Positions 36,180-46,562 of a stretch of DNA of 64,000 nt are shown here, one piece after another; position 1 is the stretch's first letter; each line of letters starts with the position of its first letter. This DNA comes from Parapristionchus giblindavisi (taxonomy: Eukaryota > Nematoda > Chromadorea > Rhabditida > Diplogasteridae). The notes below the pieces were generated by a model, which saw nothing but the letters and a program-made list of their open reading frames with translations, was not told where the DNA came from and ran no database searches. Position numbers and translations under genes: made by a program. Where the stretch lies: positions 434,001 through 498,000 of the forward strand of contig CALSFV010000655.1 of assembly GCA_943737045.1 (NCBI GenBank). Direction: 5' to 3'.

Positions 36180-36601
36180 CTACACGTAGTCGATCTCGAC
36201 GTTCCGTGTATCGCGATCGATTTCGACTATCACCCAGTGACACTCGTTGATGCCATTTTCGACGTTCATGTCGCATTCACATTGTATACTGTAATCAATC
36301 GATTTATTGATTATACAGGAACTTCACCAAACCATATATTTCTCAAATTAAAAATTAGTGAAACCTCTTAGGGTCCACAAAACGTGGTGGCAGTTCGTAC
36401 TCACAGAGAGCATCCTGAAATGTAATACTATCGACGATGAGAGACTCTGCGGTTATAACATGTTTCGATAATTAATATGATCATTTGAATATCTGTGTTG
36501 TCAAAACAAACAAAACTCGAGTAAGCAAAACAACACACCGGCACCTGGCTGTTTGCGGGAACGAGTAGAGGGAAAATCACGAGGAGAAGCTTGACGTTCA
36601 T
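36180..36601 (-). CDS. 71-residue secreted peptide precursor, three exons
   Basis: Exons (minus): 36601-36545, 36414-36365, 36288-36180; 216 nt with TAG, phases 0 and 2 both consistent, introns of 130 and 76 nt with TTTCAG/TTACAG acceptors. Exon 1 is a complete signal peptide (MNVKLLLVIFPLLVPANSQ), likely cut near the exon boundary. The mature part is about 52 residues with four Cys (ALCEYELPPRF, then IQCECDMNVENGINECHW) and an acidic tail (EIDRDTRNVEIDYV). Four cysteines would allow two disulfides. I recognise no family. It could be a small extracellular effector or inhibitor, but nothing in the sequence decides that. Confidence 0.75.
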
Positions 36602-37204
36602 TAAGAGTTTTTACCAAATAGCCACAAATTTTACAAATGAATGGCTCTCTAAAAAACTCATTTTCTCTCTATGAAAAAGCAACAAAAGCGATCACACGTT
36701 CAGCGGAAAATAACCGAAATGATAAAAAGGCGAGATAGTATGGAAAACGAGGAGTCTTTTTTCTAGTCGTGACTTCTGAAGAGAGCAATAGAATCGGACA
36801 TTTTGATTAGAGACCTAACCAGTTTGCCTTGGTTTCCTGTTTCTCTTTATATAATATGAACGACGTTGATTTTTCTACTTTTTAGAACATTCTATAATGA
36901 AATCTATACTCATTCAATCTTTGCGATTGGGAATGACTATTAATACCATGTACACAGGCACAACATACGCCCAGCTAGGAAACGAGATTCGTCGACCATA
37001 TGTCTTTACCGTTACTTAAAGATGGTGGCCCGCGAATGTTCAGATAAATCGCTACACCCCTCTTGCGCGAATGCACAATGATAATAATAATAATATTTAT
37101 ACGTATTCATGAATAAACAATGAAACGTGTGGTAAACAAAAAGAAACGAAGTGAATCGATAAACGAAGATGATTATGATATGCGAAAAGTTATCACTTCC
37201 ACAC
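36602..37204. other. no gene recognised
   Basis: Immediate 5' flank of the 71-residue peptide gene. No promoter motif stands out. Confidence 0.4.
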
Positions 37205-37470
37205 ATCTTCCCCATAGCGCAGTGGAAAACGTTCAGACTCGTTACCCGTTTGACGCAAGTTCGAAACCCTTTGCCGAATTTCATTAACTTTCAAAAAGCG
37301 CGCTCTTCCCTGAACCGGGCCTGATGGTTTATTAATGTTTCTTTCGATCAATAGACAGAATCAGCACAAAATAAATAGTGTACTGTACGTAGAATAACTT
37401 TTGCTACCTTTCTGTCTTCACAGTTTGTGCACGAAAATATTCGTGGGACACCACCTTTAAACGCAATAGT
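37205..37470. mobile_element. TTAA-type element fragment with tRNA-like core
   Basis: Reversed relative to 39126-39471, ending with the terminal motif CGAAAATATTCGTGGGACAC then CACCTTTAA. A tRNA-like part at about 37207-37277 has A-box-like TAGCGCAGTGG and B-box-like AAGTTCGAAACC. The other terminus is missing. Confidence 0.6.
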
Positions 37471-37884
37471 ACAGTTTCTGCATCAAGATATTCCCCAAAA
37501 TATGATTTCTTTCAATTTTTTTTTGCAAAAAAATAAATTTTGGGGGAATTGCAAGATCCCACCTAGGCATTGAATGGGTAACGTGTGTGGTGTCTGGTAC
37601 TTGGACAATCATTCTAATTCGTACAAGCTTCTGTGTGTTTGTGCGATGCGATTAACAATAAGCATTTTATCAAGTGCGGAATAACATTGATATTTTTTCA
37701 CGATCTTTCAACGCAGGTGACCTCTCCTTTCGTGTCCTTTTTGATGTCATCACAATTGTAAGAGATGCGATTGAAGATCCCTTCAAATATCTGTTGGTCA
37801 GTATTGAAAAGCAGAAATAGGCGAGAGGGTGTAAAAAACAGGCCTGGGATTTTTTGTTTTTTTGTGATCAAACTGACCGCCAGG

Positions 37885-38517
37885 ACTATACAGTCCCGCA
37901 CGATCGCCCTCCCTAAAGGCGGGCCGCCGCGACATGATTCATGTCGCCTCATGTCGCATCTTTCTAAAAGATTTTTAAAACATTTCATTAGTTGTGATCA
38001 TTGCATCATCAGAGTATATTAAGATCACCGTTGAAATGGATAAAATTGGTTAACTCTGGACAGAGTTATTGAAGGATCATGGTTGATTTTGCTACCGTAA
38101 TCCCTGCAAATTTGATTTTCCCGCACTTTTCATTGACCCTGCGAAATCGATTTTCTCACGAACAAGTTTTTGGGCGCTTTCTGCGGATTTTCTTTTGTAT
38201 TTTCTCGTGTATTTTGCGAAATAATTACAATACTTCCAAATACAATACTTCCAATACGAGAAAAAACCGTTCTAAAACACATTTGCTAGAAAATCGTTTT
38301 CGCAAGGTCAGCACCCCGTCAGGCATGATCCTTCAATAACTCTGTCCAGAGTTAGCCTATTTTATTCGTTTCAACGGTGATCTTAATCTTATCTAATGAT
38401 GCAATGACCACAGCTAATAAAATATTTCAAAATTATTTTAGAAGGATGCGACATGAGGCGACATGAATCATGTCGCGGCGGCCCGCTTTTAGGGAGGGCG
38501 ATCGTGCGGGACTGTAG
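37885..38517. mobile_element. 630-bp long inverted repeat with nested hairpin
   Basis: Outer arms about 190 bp: ACAGTCCCGCACGATCGCCC at the left, inverse at 38500-38517. The arms contain a short inverted word GACATGATTCATGTC. The inner boundary ACTCTGGACAGAGTTATTGA recurs inverted at 38334-38353 around an AT-rich centre. No coding capacity. Confidence 0.85.
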
Positions 38518-38524
38518 ATATCTC

Positions 38525-38810
38525 AATATTGACCGTATAAAATACACTTGTTTATTTGGTACGAGAGTAGCCAACCACTCCCATAAGAGACTTTCTTGTT
38601 TTGCATGGTTCAGAAACTATGCCGATCTCTTTTATATATAATATAGCGCGCGGCGAAGGTCAGCCGGGTTAGAGAGAGGCAGCGGAGAGACAATCGGGGC
38701 GAGATGTAGAAGGCTACATCTCGATCGCCTCTCGATTGTGACTTCCGTTCGTTAGCGCTGTTTGTCATTTTCTTATGCAAGTACATTTTATACGCACAAT
38801 AAATACAACA
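38525..38810. repeat. dispersed 250-bp repeat
   Basis: Matches 14650-14910 (TTGTTTTGCATGGTTCAGAA, TAGCGCGCGGCGAAGGTCAG, ATTTTCTTATGCAAGTACAT) and, inverted, 20540-20830. No coding capacity. Confidence 0.75.
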
Positions 38811-38849
38811 CTATTTTTTTCTGTAAAATCAGAGATGCCCCGGAATACC

Positions 38850-39065
38850 GTTATCGGAGCTGAAAGTTCGTTGTTGCACCAAGGAAATCATGGCACCTTT
38901 TCGAATTTTAAAGATGAGTATATAGAAAAATGTAAACGGTAATCGAAAATACGTGGCGCGGCAACGAGCGCTGACCACTAACAACTGAGCTACATGGGCT
39001 ACGCTTTCGTTTCTCCATTCTAATAAAGAACAGAATGTCACATAATTGGTCCCACGTTCTTCATG
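38850..39065. mobile_element. decayed TTAA-type element with tRNA-Thr-like core
   Basis: Corresponds to the middle and right part of 48914-49285 (AAAGTTCGTTGTTGC, TTTGAATTT-like run, then GAGCGCTGACCACTAAC and ACTGAGCTACATGGGC on the minus-strand sense). Terminal repeats eroded. Confidence 0.5.
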
Positions 39066-39125
39066 ATAATAGCGCACCAAAATTTTCAGATTTGGGAATC
39101 GATAGCGAAAAATTTTGACTCTCAA

Positions 39126-39471
39126 TTAAAGGTGGACTCCCGCGAATATTTTCGTGAACAAACTGTGCAGACAGAATCATAGCAAAAGTTGTTCTACATA
39201 CCGTACACTATTTATTTTATGATGATTCAGCTTATTGATCGCTGGAAACATGAATGAAGCATCAGGCCCCGTGCAGGGAAAGGCGCGCTTTTTGAAAATA
39301 GGAAAGTTCGGCAATAGGATTCGAACCCGCGACCATGCGCTTTCTAGTCAGAAGTTTTACCACTACGCTAAGGGAACGATAAGTAGCCTCCCTATCTTCT
39401 TGGATATCACTACCCTTGCATAAGCGAGATGTAGGAAATTTGCATGATCATTCGCGGGTCTCCACCTTTAA
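39126..39471. mobile_element. TTAA-flanked MITE with tRNA-like core
   Basis: Ends TTAAAGGTGGACTCCCGCGA and, inverted, CGCGGGTCTCCACCTTTAA; TTAA at both edges, as in piggyBac-type insertion. The interior has a tRNA-like minus-strand sequence (about 39300-39372) with A box TTAGCGTAGTGG and B box GGGTTCGAATCC. At least four partial relatives are in the window. Confidence 0.8.
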
Positions 39472-39786
39472 GAGTAGTTGTTATTTAAAGAAAAACCAAC
39501 ACGGATAAAGTTAAGATTTTCTCGGAAAAGTGGGAAAAATAATTTTATTGTTTTTTTTTGTTTGGTGAGAAAATTTTTTTGTTAGACCCAAACAAAAATT
39601 TTTTTTGGTCGAAATAATTTTTTGTCTCATTGTCAGCCCTGGTACAAAAGAAGGACTGTTTTCAGCGCTTTCTTTTTTTCGCAACTTTTCAACAGAATAT
39701 AAACGAATTGAAATGTGAATTCGTATAGTGGCAAGAATTATAGAAAATCATGTTTAATAGAGTTTTAAGAACAATAATATTCTTAC

Positions 39787-42700
39787 CCGGTAGCCGACAA
39801 TCCTTATCGATTTCGTAAGCAATACCGTGCATGTACCAGCGGCCATTGGATGACTGAACTACTATTGGGTCACCCTCGTCGTGCTGAATACAATATATTA
39901 AATTAAATTAAATTAAATTACCCCTTTTCTTGAGTTATCAGTAGGACTGCTATTGACACTGCTACTATCATTATTCTATTAGGTTGTACCATAAGTCTTT
40001 GTGCTTTTTGAAGTACACATTCAAATTAAATTATCTTCCTTTGTCGACGACATTAAGGATGAATTTATTCGCCGTTGTTGTCGATGACTCCTTGCTATTA
40101 TCCAGCCACACAGTGGGCTCACTGCTTTTGGAAGGACTCGGGTTATTGTGGCTACTTTGAGGCCAACAACTTTTCGACCTCTTGTTTGTTCTTAAAATTT
40201 TTATTTACTAAAGCAAGTTGGGCGCCTTAACTAAAGTAGCGACCCGAGAGAGTAAGGTCCGGAGAATAAGGAGGGACAGGTAGTATGCGCCAGAAAAATT
40301 TGGCTGTCTTAACATAACAAGTTGAATTTTGTCAGTTCGAACGGAGCTGTACAGAAGAAACATTTGATACCGCTGTGGATGCAGCGATAAGAGCTATGGC
40401 TTCAAATCTTGTAGTTGTTTACAATAGAGGTCCCCGATTATACCAGTGACCTCAACTATACGCATGCAATTCATTGGCTTCTTTCAAACTTATTTGAACA
40501 TACAGCATCTCCAATTTCTGATGTTTTCAGGTTTAGTGATCGATTTTAGTTCCTCTCCTTTTCAAATTCACTGGCTAATATGCACACTGTTATTGCGAAT
40601 GATCCATCTTTTCAATCTAGCTACCAGATTGTCAATTCATGCGCTTATTCTTTTTAGAAAAATAAAAGAGGTAAAGGTCCCAATCCGCGATTTTATTCAA
40701 ATTTCATTCAAATGACCAATATTCGTCTACTCAACTTTTTGGCTTTTTAAAGATTCCTTAATTCTAGTGAAATAATGGCTGTGGATGATTCAAGTGTGGC
40801 TGACATTTAACCGCGGGTATCACATAGATCGCACTTCTTTAAGACAAGAAGCGATACTCAAATTTCCGACGTGACCATTCTTCTCTTTTATAATATAATT
40901 TCTGATTTTAAATTTATGCAAACAATTGGTCAGCGTATGATTGGAGGGAACATATGTGGGGCACACCTAACCTATATGTTGATTGATTTTGGTTAAACTG
41001 AGGCGAGAGAGAGCCGGGAACAAATTGGACTTTAGAACTAGATTTTCATTTTTGACAAACAGACGAGGCATATTCATCATTAAAGAGAAGTCTGAATCTA
41101 TGGTTCTGTGGGTTGTGTAGGTGGGGACACTAGTTAGTGATATGCACCACTACAGAGAGCTGCGTTGAAAACGAAGCGAGAAACAATAGTGCAAACACAG
41201 CACTACCAAATGCACAAAGACTCGTGGTACAACCTAATAAAACGTCTTGCTCTGTTCCGATTTTTACTAGCGGCCAAATATAAGGCAAGCTATGTAAAAA
41301 TCTACTTATTTTCATCAAAACATTTTTGTGAAAGCTATTATTATTATTGTTCGAATATTATTACTTACATTGCAAATGGTGGTTGTTCCGGTGCCTGCGC
41401 AAAGTTTGCCCTCGTAATTTATACCCGTGTCGTCGTAAGTACTTGAGCACGTTTGTATATCATCGAACATAATCGTGGCCTGTAAAAGATATCATTGGTA
41501 TGCAACACAAATAAAAGAATGATAGGAAAGCTTCTGATAAACGCTGCAAGCCTTGTCGATTTCTTGTGTGCTTTTTTTTTTATTTCCTGCCTCAATCGTT
41601 CATTTCAATGATCTCACAAATGCACATTTCTTTACTGTTTTAAGCAATATCTGACCGACGAGAGCTACTCTGAACCCAAGGATGTCTGATCTGGGAAGTA
41701 CCGTTAATATCGAAGTAACATTTACCTCATTCAGGTTTTTCTGTACAGAGCCGCCTTCTGAAAAGAATTTGCATTGATAGAGAGAGAAAATCTTTTTTTC
41801 TTCTATCGTTTACCAAAAATTGTGTTCTTTTTTGTATGCTCAAACCGTTAGCCTACATTTGAGCAGTTTAGGTGGAATAACAGTTTTTTTTAACGAAATC
41901 GCAATGATCAACTCTACATACTCTTTTGATATCCCCATCCTGTTATGCGACCGTATTTCCCTGAATCGGTAGCGCTTCCGTCGCTTTCTGGTAGGCAAAC
42001 CGGCTGTCTGTAGCTATCGAAGACGATGTCGCTGTCGGTCTAAAATGTACAAATTCGGGTAGAAATATATTGCCTTTCATGATTCTTGAAGAAACTTTTG
42101 TTAATTTTAGTATTCGCTAAGTTGCTCTTATCGTAGAAAGCACACAAACCTGATAGAGAGCGACAGTGCCGAGTATTAGATAGGCGATCTTGTATGTACG
42201 CTCCGCTGCATCGTTTCTGCAATGTATCCTACTGATGCATGAAAATATGTATGTAGTCTACAAGACGGAGTACAATCCTAATGATCTTTCTTAAATTAAT
42301 ATTATTATGAATGTTCTGTCTTGCCGAGTTCTAATAATTCCCTTTCAGACCTATTGTCATGCATGATGTGGTGTATAAAGAGCCATTATTATAACATTAT
42401 AAAAATTGTGACTGATTGCTGCCGCGCTTAAAATCTTGTTCGATTTGTTGAATTATGTATAAAGCACACTAGTGTAATGAAACAATGTAGTGAAAGCGAA
42501 ACCATCTTTTTATTTTTCGTCTTTTGATTCTTTGATAATCTTATCATTCTTATCTTTGAAATGCCTACAAAACAAATTTATGTGACGAAAATCGTGATAA
42601 AAATGTTCAAAATGTTGAATTGTCCGCTTTTGTATGCGTGACTATAATCGAATAAATAGTAGTCAAGTTCATCACTACTTCTGAAAATTCTAAATTATGC

Positions 42701-44388
42701 TTTATGATATATAGCCTCACCCTTTAGACTCATCGTAGACGCCTGTTCTGATTCTCCAGTCTTGGGAGTGACCTTGCTTTGTCATACAGTTCGCTGAAAG
42801 ATATAGCACGCTGTAAACTAAAAATTTTGCTCCAGGTGCATGGCAATTTTCTGTCCACTTTTTGTCCATTTTTTCTGCTTCTTGTTCTCGTTTACCGGTC
42901 TGTTTATGCCACTTTCATTGCCACAAAGTGGCATAAACAGGCCGGTAAACGAGAACAAGAAGCAGAAAAAGTGGACAAAAAGTGGACAGAAAATTGCCAT
43001 GCACCTGGTGCAAAATTTTTAGTTTACAGCGTGCTATATTTTACTCTCATAGAGTATGGTAAAGGTACAACCCGTTATTCAAGGCACACGAAGTCCTGCG
43101 GGTGATTACTGCTAGGCCAGTGATAATTTCAAAGCTAATTCAGTCCGGATGGCCTAATCTCTTCTTCGGACCTACTTTACCGCATGATCTAGTCACTACC
43201 AATTCCCCTTTCGGGCAATAGAGTATGGAGTTTTTTCTAATAAGGAAGTTCGGCTAACGACATGGCATTGTAGATTGTCCTCAAATTAAAGGGAGCGTTA
43301 CCTCACTCAATGGTCTCCTCATTGCGCACGCTATTTTTCTGTTTTCAAACAACGAGAGAGCATTGCGCGTCGAAGAGATCATTGAGAGAGGTAACACTCC
43401 CTTTAAATAACGCAAAAAAATCGCTCATTCTTCCGTATATGTATATATATAGTTCTGTTTAGGTTACTTTTTAATACAATTTAGCTGTTGCAAACCACTA
43501 ACTGTTACTCATGATCCATCGTTTTCCGATGATTACGCCTGCACACTGGTATTCGCACTGTCCGAACCAATCTGTAAGTCAATCTGTGTAGTTTGTATAA
43601 GCTGTGAAGAGAGGATGGTAGCAAAAGTCATATAAGTCATCGCCTACTATTTCTTTTATAATGATTCTGCGTATTGATCGGTATAATGATGAATGGAATA
43701 TGTTCAATAGTGCAGGGAATGGTGAAAGAGGGATGGGAAGGGGCTTAATAAGAGGGCAACGGTTGAAAAATGAACATCGAAACAGTTTTAACTCACAGTA
43801 CATCTGTGAGAAGCTCATTCTAATCGTGGTAGGAACCAATGATTCTTTTCGAGGTTCCCCATCTTTAAGACACGTAAGTCGCATGGCTGATACTTACACC
43901 CGAGCGTTACAATATTTCAAAAAAGTCTGCAGCGAAAAAAAAAATTAAAAAATTGATATTTTTGTTTTTTTTCCTCCGGTATATTTGACTCTTGGCATAT
44001 ACCACGGCATACACTGTGGCGTATGTTTGGACGGCTCAAGCCGAGGGTTAAAAATAGGGCAGCGAGTACTGACTGTTCTTGCACAGGGCAGCCATCCAGG
44101 GCCACGAGTAAGGCAAGGCTGGTGAGCCATTCAATATCGCATTCGACACTTGGGGGTGAGGCTTGATTGAAGTCTGACCACACCTGAATAGCATCGTTAT
44201 GGGATCACGTTAGGTGAAAGCGTTTGACAAACGTTTACGAAATCACAATCCCATGTAAACTTCTATGTAATGTCACAGTAAAATTCGCATTTTAAGAGAA
44301 TTTAACGCTGTAAAAATCGATGAACGTACTGTAGAGTCTGAGCATGGGAAGCTGCAACTAAGGCCAGCACGAGCAGAAGATGGTTCAT
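39787..44388 (-). CDS. secreted serine-protease homologue (pseudoprotease)
   Basis: Exons (minus): 44388-44330, 44183-44074, 43571-43509, 42793-42721, 42216-42150, 42039-41922, 41757-41726, 41479-41369, 39883-39787; all phases agree, about 243 residues, terminal exon(s) not found. Signal peptide MNHLLLVLALVAASHAQ, then CGQTS.., an ILNG in place of the usual activation site, SWPWMAAL, CAGVIIGKRWIM, PVCLPESDG, ITGWG, LCAGTGTTTIC and NGRWYMHGIAYE: a trypsin-like (S1) domain. The catalytic histidine motif TAAHC is replaced by TNC, and the GDSGGP box by HDEGDP, so His and Ser are both lost; a candidate Asp remains (TDSDIVF). Such homologues act as binding, clotting or regulatory proteins elsewhere (family knowledge); the role here is unknown. 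Introns hold a mariner, a hairpin and the 43058 repeat. Confidence 0.8.
39979..41237 (-). mobile_element. mariner-family transposon A, degenerate
   Basis: 1259 bp, TA-flanked, ends TTAGGTTGTACCATAAGTCT / inverse. The minus strand near the left end reads a decayed mariner transposase C terminus (FKNKQEVEKLLASK with stops, then VIDNNGE). Multiple stops: inactive. It lies in intron 8 of the serine-protease homologue. Inverted relative to, and of the same family as, the copy at 57505-58758. Confidence 0.8.
42801..43039. repeat. 239-bp near-perfect hairpin
   Basis: Arms of about 112 bp (ATATAGCACGCTGTAAACTA ... inverse at 43020-43039) around a short loop near 42915-42925. The left edge touches the polypyrimidine tract of the exon starting at 42793. 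Open frames in all directions here come from the symmetry. Confidence 0.92.
43058..43216 (+). repeat. second copy of the U6 partner sequence
   Basis: GGTAAAGGTACAACCCGTTA through TTTCGGGCA, about 159 bp, matching 3330-3478 with a few changes and no U6 in front. Contains CTAATCTCTTCTTCGGACCT and CTTTACCGCATGATCTAG; GTCCGGA and TTCGGAC can pair. Probably derived from a small structured RNA or SINE, identity unknown. Confidence 0.75.
43286..43408. repeat. inverted-repeat element
   Basis: TTAAAGGGAGCGTTACCTC and inverse GAGGTAACACTCCCTTTAA, with inner pairing of TGCGCAC/GTTTTC-rich parts. 123 bp, no coding capacity; in intron 3 of the serine-protease homologue. Possibly TTAA-flanked. Confidence 0.75.
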
Positions 44389-44639
44389 ACCTGTAAAGAT
44401 TAAAAGATGAAAGATAATGAAAGCGAGACCAGTCTATTGATGGTAGAAACTGATATCTTATATAGCAATACCAATTGGTGATAAGCATTCGTTATAATAA
44501 CGCTTAGATAAGGAATCGTGATGATATTTCTTCATTCTCTGGCACTCTTTTTACAATTCGAAATAATTTGATGATTACACACTGTCCCTAGAACTTGAAA
44601 ACTAAGGAGTATTACATTTTTGATACACAACATGATTAA

Positions 44640-44875
44640 TGCTCTAGTAATTAAAAACTTACTTAAGTATACTTAAAAATGCGTCACTGTCTTGAAGTTT
44701 ACTTCAAGTTTACTTCAAGAGAAAGAACATTTGACGAAATGCTTAAATTAATTAAATGCATTACAGTATACACACCACTTGAAGTAGATTTATGTCTCAA
44801 TTGAAGTAGACTTACAAGTCTATTTCAAGTGAAATTAATAAGTACACTTTAATTTTAGAAATACCAAAATATGTA
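44640..44875. repeat. AAGTCTACTT-type palindromic MITE
   Basis: Copy of the 2741-2966 family with tandem ACTTCAAGTTT words and the CATTACAGTATA centre. Upstream of the serine-protease homologue. Confidence 0.75.
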
Positions 44876-45514
44876 CTCCATTTCATCATAGAGTTGCACT
44901 GTTCATTGTCATTTTGACTCGTATTCGTATCTTATAAGTTTAGTTTGTAAAATTGAAAGTCATAAAACCACCATATTCCTTTGGCTTTCGCTGATCACCG
45001 GAAATAATTTGATAACGAATTTCGAAGTATCAGCGCGTTGTAATCAGTAAGTGATTAAAGATTAGTTTTGATTACTTTTTCAGTGATAACGGGACCTTAT
45101 TCGAATCTCGCAAATGAGTTATGAATTCAATACGATAGATTGAAATGAACATTATTAATTGTAAGCACAGACCTATAAACGAATTGAATGGTTGCTAATA
45201 ATTTATTTATTATCTACGCCCGAGGCGCAACGAGACATGTGGTAATGTAAGAGGAAAGAATGAGATAAAATATTTATGGGGGCCTTAAATCATGAATAAT
45301 GAGGAGTTCAGTAAGTCGTTTATTATAAATACTGGGACATAATCAGTTTATTTACCACATTGTATTACTGAAGATGTGGTATTAATAGATCAAGGGCACA
45401 AATCAAGGAAGAAATCATTCCAACAAGGTTTAAAAAATTTTAATCAATCATTTTTCATATCCTAATGTGTTTCAACTACAAAGTAGTTGGTGCGTAAAAT
45501 CAGCAAAAGAATAA

Positions 45515-45587
45515 TGCGTTCGGGGGGGAATCGAACCCCCGTCGAATGCTTGGAAGGCATCCATGCTGACCATTACACCACGAACGC
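45515..45587 (-). tRNA. tRNA-Gly(TCC)
   Basis: Acceptor GCGTTCG/CGAACGC, A box TGGTGTAATGG, anticodon arm TGCCTTCCAAGCA with TCC in the loop, B box GGTTCGATTCC, discriminator A. All stems pair. Confidence 0.95.
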
Positions 45588-45975
45588 GGTGTTGCGTTGA
45601 AAGTAAAATGGAGACAAGTGCGCAACACTTCCTATGGGCACATTTCAAATCAACCATTACAAATTTATAAACATGTCCATTTTTTGTTTCTGGTATACAT
45701 TAATAGCTTTTTTTATTCAACTATCATGAAAAAGTAGTACAGAGTATCCTTCCTACGTATAAGAGGGAAGTGATTCCTCCTTGGGAAAAGATATGCAAAC
45801 AATATCATTTACGCCGTATAGTAATAGACTTTATTGGGTACGGTATCCGAGGACACAGTATACAATGAGAATACAGGATCCCCATTTCTCCGACGACTAC
45901 ACGATGTACAATCATTTTTTTCGATTGTTCGTTCCGTCTTTGAGAGTTCCGCCCTACTGATTTGTCTGTACGTTA

Positions 45976-46213
45976 ACTTCTCCCTCTACCTCTACCTCTA
46001 CCTCTCTATCTCTCTATCTCTTCCTCTACCTCTCTATCTCTCTATCTCTTCCTCTACCTCTCTATCTCTCTATCTCTTCCTCTACCTCTCTATCTCTCTA
46101 TCTCTTCCTCTACCTCTCTATCTCTCTATCTCTTCCTCTACCTCTCTATCTCTCTATCTCTTCCTCTACCTCTCTACCTCTCCCTCTACCTCTACCTCTC
46201 TACCACCTCTTTC
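45976..46213. repeat. CT-rich 24-bp minisatellite
   Basis: About seven copies of a unit like CTCTCTATCTCTCTATCTCT plus TCCT, flanked by (CTCTAC)n. The Leu/Ser-rich open frame over it is a by-product. Confidence 0.92.
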
Positions 46214-46562
46214 CCTCTCCCTAGATTCAACAAACACTCTGAGCTAATCTGTTTGGGATACTCGATTCTCCCTAAATCGCTCCTCCCCGAGGCTATGATG
46301 TCCTTTTTCCACTATTACGTACTCTCCGATGTCTGCGTGTATTACACCTATAATTTTGATCAAACCATTCTTTCCGTATTTCTAGGGAAAATCTTTTTTG
46401 ATAAAAATATCACCTGTTCGTTATAATGCACTCAGTCACGTTGTCACTTAATTTACGTTCTTTTTTTAAAATTGAAATTAGTTATGAACGTTTGTAACCT
46501 TTATTGATTTCATTTGTTTCAAGCACATTCCTGTCGTCTAATTTACAATACATTAGCGCGAA

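Noticed and set aside
39300..39372. Candidate functional tRNA on the minus strand
   Set aside because: A and B boxes are fine, but the anticodon arm does not fold to a 7-base loop and the acceptor stem does not pair; treated as the core of a repeat.
42779..43105. Three mirrored frames of 60-108 residues
   Set aside because: Both strands of a perfect hairpin give the same peptide; no start context or splice support.
45834..46247. Leu/Ser/Tyr-rich 137-residue frame resembling a membrane protein
   Set aside because: Low-complexity CT minisatellite; open in several frames for compositional reasons.
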